The notes beneath the pieces were generated by a model, which saw only the letters and a program-made list of their open reading frames with translations, ran no database searches and was not told the origin of the DNA. This document shows positions 25,936 to 33,506 of a DNA stretch of 64,000 bases, piece after piece. The position numbers and the translations under genes are program-made. Source of the stretch: Nocardioides antri (GTDB taxonomy: Bacteria > Actinomycetota > Actinomycetes > Propionibacteriales > Nocardioidaceae); contig NZ_VUJW01000001.1 of the NCBI RefSeq assembly GCF_008373765.1, positions 806,189 to 870,188 of the forward strand, written 5' to 3'. How positions within the stretch are numbered: the first letter of the stretch is position 1; every line of letters starts with the position of its first letter.

Positions 25936-27486
25936 TCAGATATCGCGGAAGGTCTCGATCTCCGCGCCCAGCGAGCTGAGCCGCTCGGCGAGATCCTCGT
26001 AGCCGCGGTGGATGACGTAGGTGCCGCGGAGGACCGACGTGCCCTTGCTCGCCAGCATCGCGAGGAGGACGACGACCGCCGGACGCAGCGCGGGCGGGCA
26101 CATCAGCTCGGCCCCGGTCCACGACGTCGGCCCCTCGATCATCACCCGGTGGGGATCGAGCAGGCTGACCCGTCCGCCGAGCTTGTTGAGGTCGGTGAGG
26201 TAGATCGCCCGGTTGTCGTAGACCCAGTCGTGGATGTAGGTCTGGCCCTCCGCGACCGCGGCGATCACCGCGAAGAACGGCAGGTTGTCGATGTTGAGGC
26301 CCGGGAACGGCATCGGGTGGATCTTGTCCCGCGGCGCCACCAGGTCCGAGGGCAGCGTGCGGATGTCGACGAGACGGGTGTGGCCGTTGGCTGCGAGGTA
26401 CTCCTGGGACAGCTCGTATCGGAAGCCCATCTCCTCCAGGACCGCGAGCTCGATCTCGAGGAACTCGATGGGCGCCCGGCGGACCGTGATCTCCGAGCGG
26501 GTGACGATCGCGGCAGCCAGCAGCGACATCGCCTCGATCGGGTCCTCGCTCGGCGAGTAGTCGACGTCCACGTCGATCACCGTGCGACCGGTGATGGTCA
26601 GCGTCGTCGTACCGACGCCCTCGACGGCCACGCCGAGCGCCTGCAGGTAGAAGCAGAGGTCCTGCACCATGTAGTTCGACGACGCGTTGCGGATCACGGT
26701 GGTGCCGGGGTGCAGCGCGGCCGCCATCACGGCGTTCTCGGTGACGGTGTCGCCGCGCTCGGTCAGGATGATCGGCTTGCCCGGTGAGATCGCGCGGTTG
26801 ACCTGGCCGTGGTACCAGCCGTCGGTGGCCTTGACCTCGAGGCCGAACGGGCGCAGCGCCGACATGTGCGGCTCGACCGTGCGGGTGCCGAGGTTGCAGC
26901 CGCCGGCGTAGGGGAGCTCGAAGGTGTCGGCGCGGTGGAGGAGCGGGCCGAGGAACATCAGCACGGAGCGGGTACGACGGGCCGCCTCCTCGTCGATGCG
27001 GCTGAGATCGAGCTCCTTCGGCGGGATGATCTCGAGGTCGTTCTCGTCGTTGATCCAGCGGGTCTGGACGCCGAGGCTGCCCAGCACCTCGAGCAGCCGG
27101 TTGACCTCCTCGATGCGCGCGACCTTCCGGAGCGTCGTGCGCCCGCGGTTCAGCAGGGAGGCGCAGAGCAGCGCCACGCCGGCGTTCTTCGAGGTCTTGA
27201 CGTCGATCGTGCCCGACAGCGTCGTGGGGCCCTTGACCCGGAGGTGGGTCGGGCCCGCGCCGAGGGCGACGATCTCGGAGTCGAGAGCGGCGCCGATCCG
27301 GGCGAGCATCTCCAGCGAGAGGTTCTGGTGGCCCTTCTCGATCCGGTTGATCGCGCTCTGGCTGGTGCCGAGCCGCTCGGCGAGCTGGGTCTGGGTCAGC
27401 CCGCGATGCTTGCGAGCGTCGCGGATCAGGTTGCCGATGCGACCTTTGTAGTCGGAGTCGCTCTCGACAGGGAGGGAAGCCGTCAT
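25936..27486 (-). CDS. murA: XRE helix-turn-helix fused to UDP-GlcNAc 1-carboxyvinyltransferase
   Basis: A 516-residue fusion. Residues about 15-75 are a Cro/XRE DNA-binding domain (IRDARKHRGLTQTQLAERLG then TSQSAINRIEKGHQNLS). From about 80 on it is a complete EPT/MurA enzyme that transfers enolpyruvate from PEP to UDP-GlcNAc in peptidoglycan synthesis. Lys100-Asn101 match the catalytic KN pair. Cys197 in YAGGCNLGTR matches the fosfomycin-targeted Cys of E. coli MurA, whereas M. tuberculosis MurA has Asp there. Such fusions occur as second MurA copies in actinobacteria. A palindrome beside its promoter suggests autoregulation. It is first in a three-gene operon. Confidence 0.9.
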   Translation of the reverse strand: MTASLPVESDSDYKGRIGNLIRDARKHRGLTQTQLAERLGTSQSAINRIEKGHQNLSLEMLARIGAALDSEIVALGAGPTHLRVKGPTTLSGTIDVKTSKNAGVALLCASLLNRGRTTLRKVARIEEVNRLLEVLGSLGVQTRWINDENDLEIIPPKELDLSRIDEEAARRTRSVLMFLGPLLHRADTFELPYAGGCNLGTRTVEPHMSALRPFGLEVKATDGWYHGQVNRAISPGKPIILTERGDTVTENAVMAAALHPGTTVIRNASSNYMVQDLCFYLQALGVAVEGVGTTTLTITGRTVIDVDVDYSPSEDPIEAMSLLAAAIVTRSEITVRRAPIEFLEIELAVLEEMGFRYELSQEYLAANGHTRLVDIRTLPSDLVAPRDKIHPMPFPGLNIDNLPFFAVIAAVAEGQTYIHDWVYDNRAIYLTDLNKLGGRVSLLDPHRVMIEGPTSWTGAELMCPPALRPAVVVLLAMLASKGTSVLRGTYVIHRGYEDLAERLSSLGAEIETFRDI

Positions 27487-27492
27487 ACGACG

Positions 27493-27498
27493 ACGGTA
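27493..27498 (-). promoter_or_regulatory. -10 box of HTH-murA (leaderless)
   Basis: TACCGT on the minus strand, 6 bases before ATG 27486. Confidence 0.6.
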
Positions 27499-27499
27499 A

Positions 27500-27511
27500 C
27501 TCATATATGAG
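27500..27511. promoter_or_regulatory. Perfect 12-bp palindrome, candidate operator of HTH-murA
   Basis: CTCATATATGAG reads the same on both strands and begins one base upstream of the murA -10 box, so it fills the core-promoter spacer. This AT-rich stretch stands out in the GC-rich context. The adjacent gene encodes an XRE DNA-binding domain, the obvious candidate ligand. Confidence 0.65.
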
Positions 27512-27571
27512 ATAGAGCCAACCGAGCGAGCGCCCCGCGCGTGTCCCCCACGATACGGCAGGATGACCGCC

Positions 27572-28591
27572 ATGCTCGCGACGACCATCCACGGACCGCG
27601 GGACATCCGCGTCGAAGAGGTGCCCGACCCGACGATCAAGCGTCCGACGGACGCGATCGTCCGCGTGGTCGCAGGCTGCGTGTGCGGATCGGACCTCTGG
27701 CCGTACCGCGGGGAGAACCCGATCCAGGCGGGAGCGACGATCGGCCACGAGTGCATCGGCGTCGTGGAGGAGGTCGGCGGGGACGTGCAGCAGTTCCGCC
27801 CCGGCGACTTCGTGATCGTGCCGTTCTGCCACTGCGACAACACCTGCGCGCACTGCGAGGCCGGCGTGCAGTCGGCCTGCGACAACCTCAGCATGACCAC
27901 GAGCGGTCAGGGCGAGCTCGCCCGGGTCGGGCAGGCCGATGGCAGCCTGGTCGCCGTGGACGGTGGTGCGCCCGACGCCGCGCTGGTGCCGTCGCTGCTC
28001 GCGTTGACCGACGTGATGCCCACCGGCTGGCACGCGGCGGTCTCGGCGGGGGTCGCGAAGGGCGGCTCGGTGGTCGTGGTCGGCGACGGAGCGGTCGGAC
28101 TGTGCGGGGTGCTCGCCGCATCGGTGATGGGCGCCGAGACGATCATCGCCATGTCGCGGCACGAGGACCGGCAGCGGCTCGCCACCGACTTCGGGGCCAC
28201 GCACGTCGTCGCCGAGCGCGACCGGGCGGGCGCGAAGGCGGTCAAGGAGATCACCGGGGGAGTGGGGGCCGACGCCGTCCTGGAGTGCGTCGGCACCGAC
28301 CAGTCGATGGGCACGGCGTTCGCGGTCGCCCGGCCCGGCGCGACCGTCGGGTTCGTCGGCGTGCCGCACGGCGTGGAGCTCCCGGTCGGCAAGATGTTCC
28401 AGAAGAACGTCGCCCTGCGCGGAGGCATCGCACCGGTACGGCGCTACCTCCCCGAGCTGCTCGAGCTCGTCCTCGACGGTCGCATCGACCCCGGCCGGGT
28501 CTTCGACCTGACGCTGCCGCTCGCCGACGCGCCCGAGGCCTACCGGGCGATGGACGAGCGCCGCGCGATCAAGGTGCTGCTGCAGCCCTGA
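27572..28591 (+). CDS. Zinc-dependent alcohol dehydrogenase
   Basis: A 339-residue medium-chain dehydrogenase/reductase. Catalytic zinc ligands are visible: Cys38 in GCVCGSD and His59-Glu60 in GHE. The structural zinc loop runs CHCDNTCAHCEAGVQSAC (Cys88, 92, 95, 103). The Rossmann motif is VVVGDGAVGLCGVLAA. It probably oxidises an alcohol or reduces an aldehyde with NAD(P); the substrate is unknown. ATG 27572 starts MLATTIHGPRDIRVEEVPDP as in relatives and has CAGGAT 7 bases upstream; ATG 27563 would add three residues. It is divergent from HTH-murA and converges on the META gene. Confidence 0.9.
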   Translation: MLATTIHGPRDIRVEEVPDPTIKRPTDAIVRVVAGCVCGSDLWPYRGENPIQAGATIGHECIGVVEEVGGDVQQFRPGDFVIVPFCHCDNTCAHCEAGVQSACDNLSMTTSGQGELARVGQADGSLVAVDGGAPDAALVPSLLALTDVMPTGWHAAVSAGVAKGGSVVVVGDGAVGLCGVLAASVMGAETIIAMSRHEDRQRLATDFGATHVVAERDRAGAKAVKEITGGVGADAVLECVGTDQSMGTAFAVARPGATVGFVGVPHGVELPVGKMFQKNVALRGGIAPVRRYLPELLELVLDGRIDPGRVFDLTLPLADAPEAYRAMDERRAIKVLLQP

Positions 28592-28594
28592 CGG

Positions 28595-29131
28595 TCACTG
28601 GACGACGACGCCCTCGTCACTGGTGGCGCTGGGCTCGTCCGGGTTGCCCGTCGGTGCCTCGGGGACCTGCACCTCGACCAGCTCGATGACCACGTCGCTG
28701 CCGGTGAGGGTCAGCGTGTCGCCGTCGAGACCGACGTCTGGGCCCGCGCTGAGGAACTGCGAGATCCACGCGTCCTGGTCGTTGCGCCCGTCGGGGCAAC
28801 CCATCTCGGTGCCGCCCATGGTGCCGACCTCCAGCCGGTCACCGTTGAGCGCCACCGTGCCGAACAGGTGGTTGCAGCCGGCGTTGACCGAGATGTCGTC
28901 GCCGGCGAACCCGATCTGGATCCGGGTGTCGTCCACCAGCTGGTGGCCGTCGACCCGCACCGAGGCGAACGTCCGTCCGTCGAGGTCGTCCAGCGACAGA
29001 GCGGCAGCCTGGTCGTCCCGTGCCGTGATGGCCGCGTCGCCGTCATCGCCACCACAGCCAGTGAGCGTCACGGTCAGGAGAGCTGCCGTGACCATCAGGA
29101 TGGTCTTCACACCGATCGGACGTAGCGCCAC
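28595..29131 (-). CDS. META-domain lipoprotein
   Basis: A 178-residue predicted lipoprotein. The signal peptide ends in the lipobox LTGC, followed by GGDDGD. The mature part is a META domain like that of E. coli HslJ: LDGRTFASVRVDGHQL, IQIGFAGDDISVNAGCNHLFGTVALNGDRL, MGGTEMGC and LTLTGSD. META proteins have been linked to antibiotic and stress resistance, but the biochemical role is unknown. GTG 29131 begins 4 bases after the stop of the upstream hydrolase, so both probably share the DNA-damage-type promoter at 29847-29869; GTG 29110 is an alternative start. Confidence 0.85.
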   Translation of the reverse strand: MALRPIGVKTILMVTAALLTVTLTGCGGDDGDAAITARDDQAAALSLDDLDGRTFASVRVDGHQLVDDTRIQIGFAGDDISVNAGCNHLFGTVALNGDRLEVGTMGGTEMGCPDGRNDQDAWISQFLSAGPDVGLDGDTLTLTGSDVVIELVEVQVPEAPTGNPDEPSATSDEGVVVQ

Positions 29132-29135
29132 GCCG

Positions 29136-29840
29136 TCAGGTTCCCACACCGCGGGCGACGTCGCCGAGGACCGCGGCCAGATCGGCGGGACGGGACCACA
29201 TCGGCCAGTGGCTGGTCGGCAGGTCGACCCAGGTGACGTCGCTGAGCTCGGCCAGCCCGGCGAGGAAGCCGTAACCCTCGGCGGCGTACTGGCGGTACTG
29301 CTCGGAGGTGTAGGCCGTGCAGATGATCGTGCTCGGGACGTCACGGCGCGCGTCGTTGCCGAACGTCCACTCGCCCCGGAGCGCAGCCGCCGGCTGCGGC
29401 ACGGCGCGCTCGCGGAACCGCGCCAGCTGCTCGTCGGAGAGGCCGTCGAGGTTCTCGTCGAGGTCGTCCCAGGACTGGGGGAGCGGCATCTCGTCACCCT
29501 CGAAGTCGGGGTTCATCGCGCCCTTCCCGGGCGCCGTGTCGACGTAGACCATCGCCGCGACCTGCTCGGGGATCTTGTCGGTCACCGCGTAGCCGGGCAT
29601 CCCGGCTCCGCTGTGGACGGCGAGCACGACGGGGGCGCCGGCTGCCGCGACCGCGTCACAGATGGCGTCGACGTGGTCGGCGAAGGTGACCGAGGAGCGG
29701 TCAGTGGTGGGGGAGTCGAGGCCGGGCAGGGTGACCGGGTGGACGTCGTGCCCCTGCTCGCGGAGCTCGGATGCGACCTCGTCCCACGCCCAGGCGCCGA
29801 GCCAGAATCCGGGGACCAGCACGATCGGTGGAGTTGCCAT
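29136..29840 (-). CDS. Alpha/beta hydrolase under a RecA-NDp-like promoter
   Basis: A 234-residue hydrolase with the early IVLVPGFWLGAWAWDEVASELREQG, the nucleophile elbow AVHSGAG (Ser77) and the C-terminal LPTSHWPMWSRP carrying the catalytic His. It resembles the salicylate-esterase/EstC-like group that includes many uncharacterised actinobacterial proteins. The reaction is unknown. ATG 29840 lies 6 bases after TACGTT, itself 8 bases after CTGTCGGTG, matching the PafBC-dependent DNA-damage promoter consensus. A role in damage response is therefore predicted from regulation alone. The META lipoprotein gene follows within 4 bases. Confidence 0.88.
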   Translation of the reverse strand: MATPPIVLVPGFWLGAWAWDEVASELREQGHDVHPVTLPGLDSPTTDRSSVTFADHVDAICDAVAAAGAPVVLAVHSGAGMPGYAVTDKIPEQVAAMVYVDTAPGKGAMNPDFEGDEMPLPQSWDDLDENLDGLSDEQLARFRERAVPQPAAALRGEWTFGNDARRDVPSTIICTAYTSEQYRQYAAEGYGFLAGLAELSDVTWVDLPTSHWPMWSRPADLAAVLGDVARGVGT

Positions 29841-29846
29841 GGTGAC

Positions 29847-29869
29847 AACGTAGGGCTGTCCACCGACAG
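29847..29869 (-). promoter_or_regulatory. RecA-NDp (PafBC-type) promoter
   Basis: On the minus strand: CTGTCGGTG (29869-29861), exactly 8 bases, then TACGTT (29852-29847), then 6 bases to the ATG. The established consensus is TTGTCRGTG-N8-TANNNT; only the weakly conserved first base differs. Confidence 0.8.
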
Positions 29870-29882
29870 CGGTCCGCGGCGG

Positions 29883-30032
29883 TCAGACGAACTGGCCGGG
29901 CAGGACGACCGGCGGGCAGTCGCAGCGGTCGCCGCAGGGGAGGAAGGTGTGCACGCCGTGTCCGCACCGTTGGCAAGGCAGGTCGTGTGACAGATGAGTC
30001 ACGGTGGTCATGGTCATGGTGTCGTTCCACAT
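29883..30032 (-). CDS. Small Cys-rich protein (49 aa)
   Basis: A 49-residue open reading frame with a near-ideal ribosome site: AGGAGG ends 8 bases before ATG 30032. The second half has CQRCGHG followed by FLPCGDRCDCPP, giving five cysteines (20, 23, 33, 37, 39) plus His25 and His28, a likely zinc or metal site. The N-terminus is Thr/Met-rich without a signal peptide. I know no named family. It lies between two genes on unrelated transcripts, and the 242-bp region upstream of it should hold its promoter and that of the divergent DinB gene. Confidence 0.65.
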   Translation of the reverse strand: MWNDTMTMTTVTHLSHDLPCQRCGHGVHTFLPCGDRCDCPPVVLPGQFV

Positions 30033-30274
30033 TTTCGGCACCTCCTCTCCTACTGATCGAGATTCGCGGCTGGTGATACAACGTTCTGCCGATGAAGACC
30101 CGCTACGAGCATCCGGTTCATCGCTCTCGGTGGGCTTACCTCTCCGACGTTAGGAATCCGTGGCCGCGCGCGCAGCGGATTGGAGAGAGACTGTCCTTCG
30201 GATTTGCCGGGGTGGTCAGAAATGACCAACCCGCATGGTGGAAAGGGGTCGGAGCGAGGTGGCACGCTCCACCC

Positions 30275-31054
30275 ATGGCCGAGTTCACCCAGCAGGACCT
30301 CAGCGGTTCCCGGTTCGAGCAGGTCGACCTGCGCGGGTCGACGTTCACCGACGTCTATCTCAACGACATCGTGGTCCGCGACGCCATCCTGAGCGGGATG
30401 CGGGTCAACGAGGCGATCCTCGACGACGTCGAGATCAATGCCGAGATCCGCAACGTCCGGATCAACGGTGTCGATGTCGCGCCCCTCGTCGAGGCCGAGC
30501 TCGACCGGCGTTACCCGCAGCGACCGAAGATGCGCCCCACCACCGCGGCCGGGTTCGTCGAGGCCTGGGAGATCCTCGGCCGGCTCTGGGCCGGGACCAT
30601 CGACCGGGCCCGCACGCTGCCGCCCGCGATGCTGCACGAGAGCGTCGACGGCGAGTGGTCCTTCATCCAGACCCTGCGCCACCTCTCGTTCGCGACCGCT
30701 GCTTGGGTCGGTCGGGGGATCCTCGGTGACCTCACGCCGTGGCACCCCCTCGACCTGCCGTGGGACGGCATGCCCGACAAGCCCGGCATCCCTCGGGACC
30801 GCGAGGCACGCCCCGACCTCGACACCGTGCTGGCGTTGCGGGCCGAGCGGCGGGCGATGGTGGCGAGCGTCCTCGAGGGGCTCACCGACGAGCGGCTCGC
30901 GTCCCTGATCACGCCTCCACCCGGCGACAGCTGGCCCCCGTCGGAGGAGATGCCGCTCTCGGAGCCGCTGCGGGTCGTGCTCAACGAGGAGTGGCAGCAC
31001 CGGCTCTACGCCGAGCGGGATCTCGACGAGCTGGAGCGACGCGTCCGGGCATAG
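30275..31054 (+). CDS. Pentapeptide-repeat DinB-family protein
   Basis: A 259-residue fusion. Residues 1-70 contain degenerate pentapeptide repeats (LSGSRFEQVDLRGSTFTDVYLND, A-x-L-xx spacing), which fold as a right-handed beta helix. From about 95 on is a DinB/YfiT-like four-helix bundle (WSFIQTLRHLSFATAAWVGRGIL, with EEWQHRLYAERDLDEL at the end); the His residues of such domains usually bind a metal. DinB proteins often act as thiol-dependent (mycothiol) transferases, but this one is unassigned. ATG 30275 is preceded by CACGCT at 6 bases, a possible -10 box. Longer in-frame starts upstream look non-coding. Confidence 0.82.
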   Translation: MAEFTQQDLSGSRFEQVDLRGSTFTDVYLNDIVVRDAILSGMRVNEAILDDVEINAEIRNVRINGVDVAPLVEAELDRRYPQRPKMRPTTAAGFVEAWEILGRLWAGTIDRARTLPPAMLHESVDGEWSFIQTLRHLSFATAAWVGRGILGDLTPWHPLDLPWDGMPDKPGIPRDREARPDLDTVLALRAERRAMVASVLEGLTDERLASLITPPPGDSWPPSEEMPLSEPLRVVLNEEWQHRLYAERDLDELERRVRA

Positions 31055-31113
31055 CGCGAGACCCCCGATCATGGCGGGTTCGGCTGACGCGGCGCGGGGG
31101 GACGTCGTACCGT

Positions 31114-31134
31114 CGGTCACGGGGAAAGTGACCG
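31114..31134. repeat. Hairpin CGGTCAC-7-GTGACCG upstream of the GGDEF gene
   Basis: A perfect 7-bp inverted repeat with loop GGGGAAA, 38 bases upstream of ATG 31173. It could be an operator or an RNA hairpin in the leader. Confidence 0.5.
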
Positions 31135-31172
31135 TGCTGGCGACCTCGCACGGTCGAAGGGGGAGGATCTCG

Positions 31173-32402
31173 ATGCGCCGCTGGGCGTTTCTGCGGACGA
31201 CGTGGGGCTGCCGGCTGTGGGTGTCGGCCGCCGTAACGGCTGCGCTGGTGCTGCCGCTGGTGCTCGCCCCGGTCGGCCACGGCCAGATGACCGACCACCC
31301 CGAGCTGACCGGCCTGCTGCTGGTGGGCCTGTCGATCCTCAACGTCGAGATCGGCCGGATCCTGGAGGGCGGGGTCTCGGACAGCCAGCGCCCCCACAAG
31401 GGCCTCTCGGCGTGGGCGTTCGCCAGTGCCCTGCTGCTCCCCACCTGGTGGCTGCTCCCGGTCGTCGGGGTCACCTACGCGCACGCCTGGTGGCGCGGGC
31501 TGCGGGTGACGCCGTGGAAGTGGGTCGGCTCGGCGTCGTACGTCGTGCTGGCCGCTCTCGCCGCGGCCGCGAGCGCCCACGTCGTGCTCGGCGGCACGCA
31601 GGACCTGATGCAGGGCGACGGTGCAGTGGGCCTGCTCGCCGTGCTGACGGCGACTGCGGCGTTCCTGGCCGTGGAGACGGCGATGTTCCACGGCAGTGCC
31701 TACCTCAACCACGCCGCGGACGAGGTCTGGCTCCGGCAGACCCTGCGCACGGCGTCGTTCTACCTGACCGAGACCGGGGTCCTGCTCATCGGCGGTCTGT
31801 CGGCGGCGATCTGGACCGGTGGGGGCTGGTTCGTGGTGCTGCTCGTGCCGGTCTACCTGGTGACCCAGCGAGCGGCGCTGCACGAACCGCTGCGGGAGCA
31901 GGCCGAGCACGACGCGAAGACCGGCACCCTCCGGTTCGAGTCGTGGCGACGGCTCGCCATGGTCGCCGCCGACCGCTGCCACCGCAAGCAGCGCCCCTGG
32001 TGCGTGCTCTTCGCCGACCTCGACCACTTCAAGGCCTTCAACGAGACCTGGGGCCACCTGGTCGGCGACGCCGCGCTGGTCACGGTGGCCGACGCCATCC
32101 GGGCGGAGCTGCGGGCCGAGGACCTGCTGGGACGGTTCGGCGGCGAGGAGTTCTGCGTGTTGCTGCCGGACGTGACGCCCGAGGACGCCGGTCGGATCGC
32201 CGAGCGCATCCGGTGTGGCGTGTCGACGGCCGCGGTGCCCGCCGCGGCGCCGGTCACCATCAGCATCGGCATCGCCACGATCACGCCGGGCGACGGGCCG
32301 ACCGAGTTCGTCGCGGCCCTCACGGCCGCTGACCGCGCGCTGTACCGCGCGAAGGACGACGGCCGCAACCGCACCGGCATGGTGGAGGTCGGCGCGATCT
32401 GA
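31173..32402 (+). CDS. Membrane diguanylate cyclase (GGDEF)
   Basis: A 409-residue protein predicted to make cyclic di-GMP from two GTP. The first 235 residues hold about six membrane segments without a recognised sensor motif. The catalytic domain starts near residue 245; the active-site loop GGEEF at 323-327 is intact, and the product-inhibition I-site RxxD (Arg314-Asp317) lies five residues before it. FADLDHFKAFNETWGHLVGD supplies metal and guanine contacts. ATG 31173 was chosen because GGGGGAGGA lies just upstream; the open frame extends to 31071 without that signal. No EAL or HD-GYP partner is in the window. Confidence 0.92.
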   Translation: MRRWAFLRTTWGCRLWVSAAVTAALVLPLVLAPVGHGQMTDHPELTGLLLVGLSILNVEIGRILEGGVSDSQRPHKGLSAWAFASALLLPTWWLLPVVGVTYAHAWWRGLRVTPWKWVGSASYVVLAALAAAASAHVVLGGTQDLMQGDGAVGLLAVLTATAAFLAVETAMFHGSAYLNHAADEVWLRQTLRTASFYLTETGVLLIGGLSAAIWTGGGWFVVLLVPVYLVTQRAALHEPLREQAEHDAKTGTLRFESWRRLAMVAADRCHRKQRPWCVLFADLDHFKAFNETWGHLVGDAALVTVADAIRAELRAEDLLGRFGGEEFCVLLPDVTPEDAGRIAERIRCGVSTAAVPAAAPVTISIGIATITPGDGPTEFVAALTAADRALYRAKDDGRNRTGMVEVGAI

Positions 32403-32526
32403 CCGTGTCCGTTCGGTCGTCCGGATGACCCATCGTGACCAGGACCCTTGTGGACGACCGCACGACGAGGTTTGTCCGTGGCGAGGAGGAGCATGAGTAG
32501 TCCAAGACCGAGGGGGGCGATCGTCA

Positions 32527-32697
32527 ATGGGGGCAGGATCTTCGTACGACGCAGGACCGGCCGGTGGACCGGACGGCATGGAGAGCGGCTGCGGCTTTCC
32601 GACCTGTGACCGGGACACGGTCACCGAGCGCGGCATGTGCGACCTGCATCAACGGGTCGGCATCTCGCGCACCGGATCCTGGCTCGAGGCCAGCTGA
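32527..32697 (+). CDS. Small zinc-ribbon-like protein (56 aa)
   Basis: A 56-residue frame in an otherwise empty 338-bp gap. CGFPTCDRDTVTERGMCDLH gives Cys22-x4-Cys27-x10-Cys38-x2-His41, a classical metal-binding spacing seen in short treble-clef or ribbon proteins. A G-run (GAGGGGGG) lies about 9 bases before ATG 32527. The remaining gap (32403-32526) shows no other gene apart from a weaker 38-codon frame at 32493. No family could be named. Codon third positions are GC-rich as expected, but the short length keeps confidence moderate. Confidence 0.5.
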   Translation: MGAGSSYDAGPAGGPDGMESGCGFPTCDRDTVTERGMCDLHQRVGISRTGSWLEAS

Positions 32698-32728
32698 CTG
32701 TTCTCGGTTGCAAGCGGGTGACGCGCAG

Positions 32729-32734
32729 TAGCCT
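32729..32734 (+). promoter_or_regulatory. -10 box of the hydrolase at 32741 (leaderless)
   Basis: TAGCCT, then CGATCC, then ATG. Confidence 0.6.
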
Positions 32735-32740
32735 CGATCC

Positions 32741-33496
32741 ATGGCGACCCGCGTCCGGTTCCCGAGCAGCACCGGCCCGCTGCTCGCGGGGCTGATCGAC
32801 GAGCCGAGCGAGCCGGTCCGCGGCTGGGGCCTGTTCGTCCACGGCCTCACGCTCGGCAAGGACTGTCCGGCGGCCGCGCGGATCTGCAAGCAGCTCGCCA
32901 GCGACGGCATCGGGATGCTGCGCTACGACAACCTCGGCCTGGCGGACTCCGAAGGCGACTGGGGCGACGGCTCGTTCACCCAGAAGGTCGCCGACACGGT
33001 GGAGGCGGCTCGTTTCATGGCCGAACACGGGACCCCGATCGACCTGCTGGTCGGCCATTCCCTCGGCGGGGCCGCAGCCCTCGCGGCCGCGGCCGGGACG
33101 GACGCCCGGGCCGTTGTGAGCATCGGCGCGCCGATCGAGCCGGGCCACGCCGAGCAGCAGTACGACGCGCTGGTGGACCGGGTCCTCACCGAGGGCCAGG
33201 CCGAGTGGCTGGTCGGCGGCCGGGCGCTGACCCTGCGCCGGTCGTTCGTCGAGGACATGCGTCGCGCCGAGCTGCGGGAGGCGATCCGGAGCCTGCACCG
33301 CCCGCTGCTGATCATGCACTCGCCGACCGACAACACCGTCGGGATCGCCAACGCCAGCGAGATCTTCCGCACCGCGCGGCATCCGCGGAGCTTCGTCTCG
33401 CTCGAGGGCTCCGACCACCTGCTCACCAAGCGCGGGCAGGGGAAGCGGGCCGGTCGGATCATCTCGGCCTGGGCCGACCAGTACCTCGCCGATTAG
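32741..33496 (+). CDS. Alpha/beta hydrolase (OsmC-associated type)
   Basis: A 251-residue hydrolase with WGLFVHGLTLGKDCPAAARICKQLASDGIGMLRYDNLGLADSEG in two blocks, nucleophile GHSLGG (Ser107), Asp in MHSPTDNTVG and His in EGSDHLL. The N-terminal FPSSTGPLLAGLIDEP and overall pattern match the hydrolase domain that is often fused to OsmC peroxidase domains; here the OsmC part is absent and the protein ends at the normal hydrolase boundary. The substrate is unknown. Its TAG stop forms part of the -10 box of the following AraC gene. Confidence 0.86.
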   Translation: MATRVRFPSSTGPLLAGLIDEPSEPVRGWGLFVHGLTLGKDCPAAARICKQLASDGIGMLRYDNLGLADSEGDWGDGSFTQKVADTVEAARFMAEHGTPIDLLVGHSLGGAAALAAAAGTDARAVVSIGAPIEPGHAEQQYDALVDRVLTEGQAEWLVGGRALTLRRSFVEDMRRAELREAIRSLHRPLLIMHSPTDNTVGIANASEIFRTARHPRSFVSLEGSDHLLTKRGQGKRAGRIISAWADQYLAD

Positions 33497-33499
33497 GCT
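33494..33499 (+). promoter_or_regulatory. -10 box of the AraC-type gene, overlapping the upstream stop codon
   Basis: TAGGCT begins with the stop codon of the hydrolase (33494-33496) and lies 7 bases before GTG 33507. Confidence 0.55.
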
Positions 33500-33506
33500 C
33501 ACCCCG

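Noticed and set aside
32493-32609. 38-codon frame with an AGGAGG sequence
   Set aside because: The ribosome site is too close to the ATG and the product is Arg-rich with no motif; the overlapping 56-residue frame at 32527 is more convincing.
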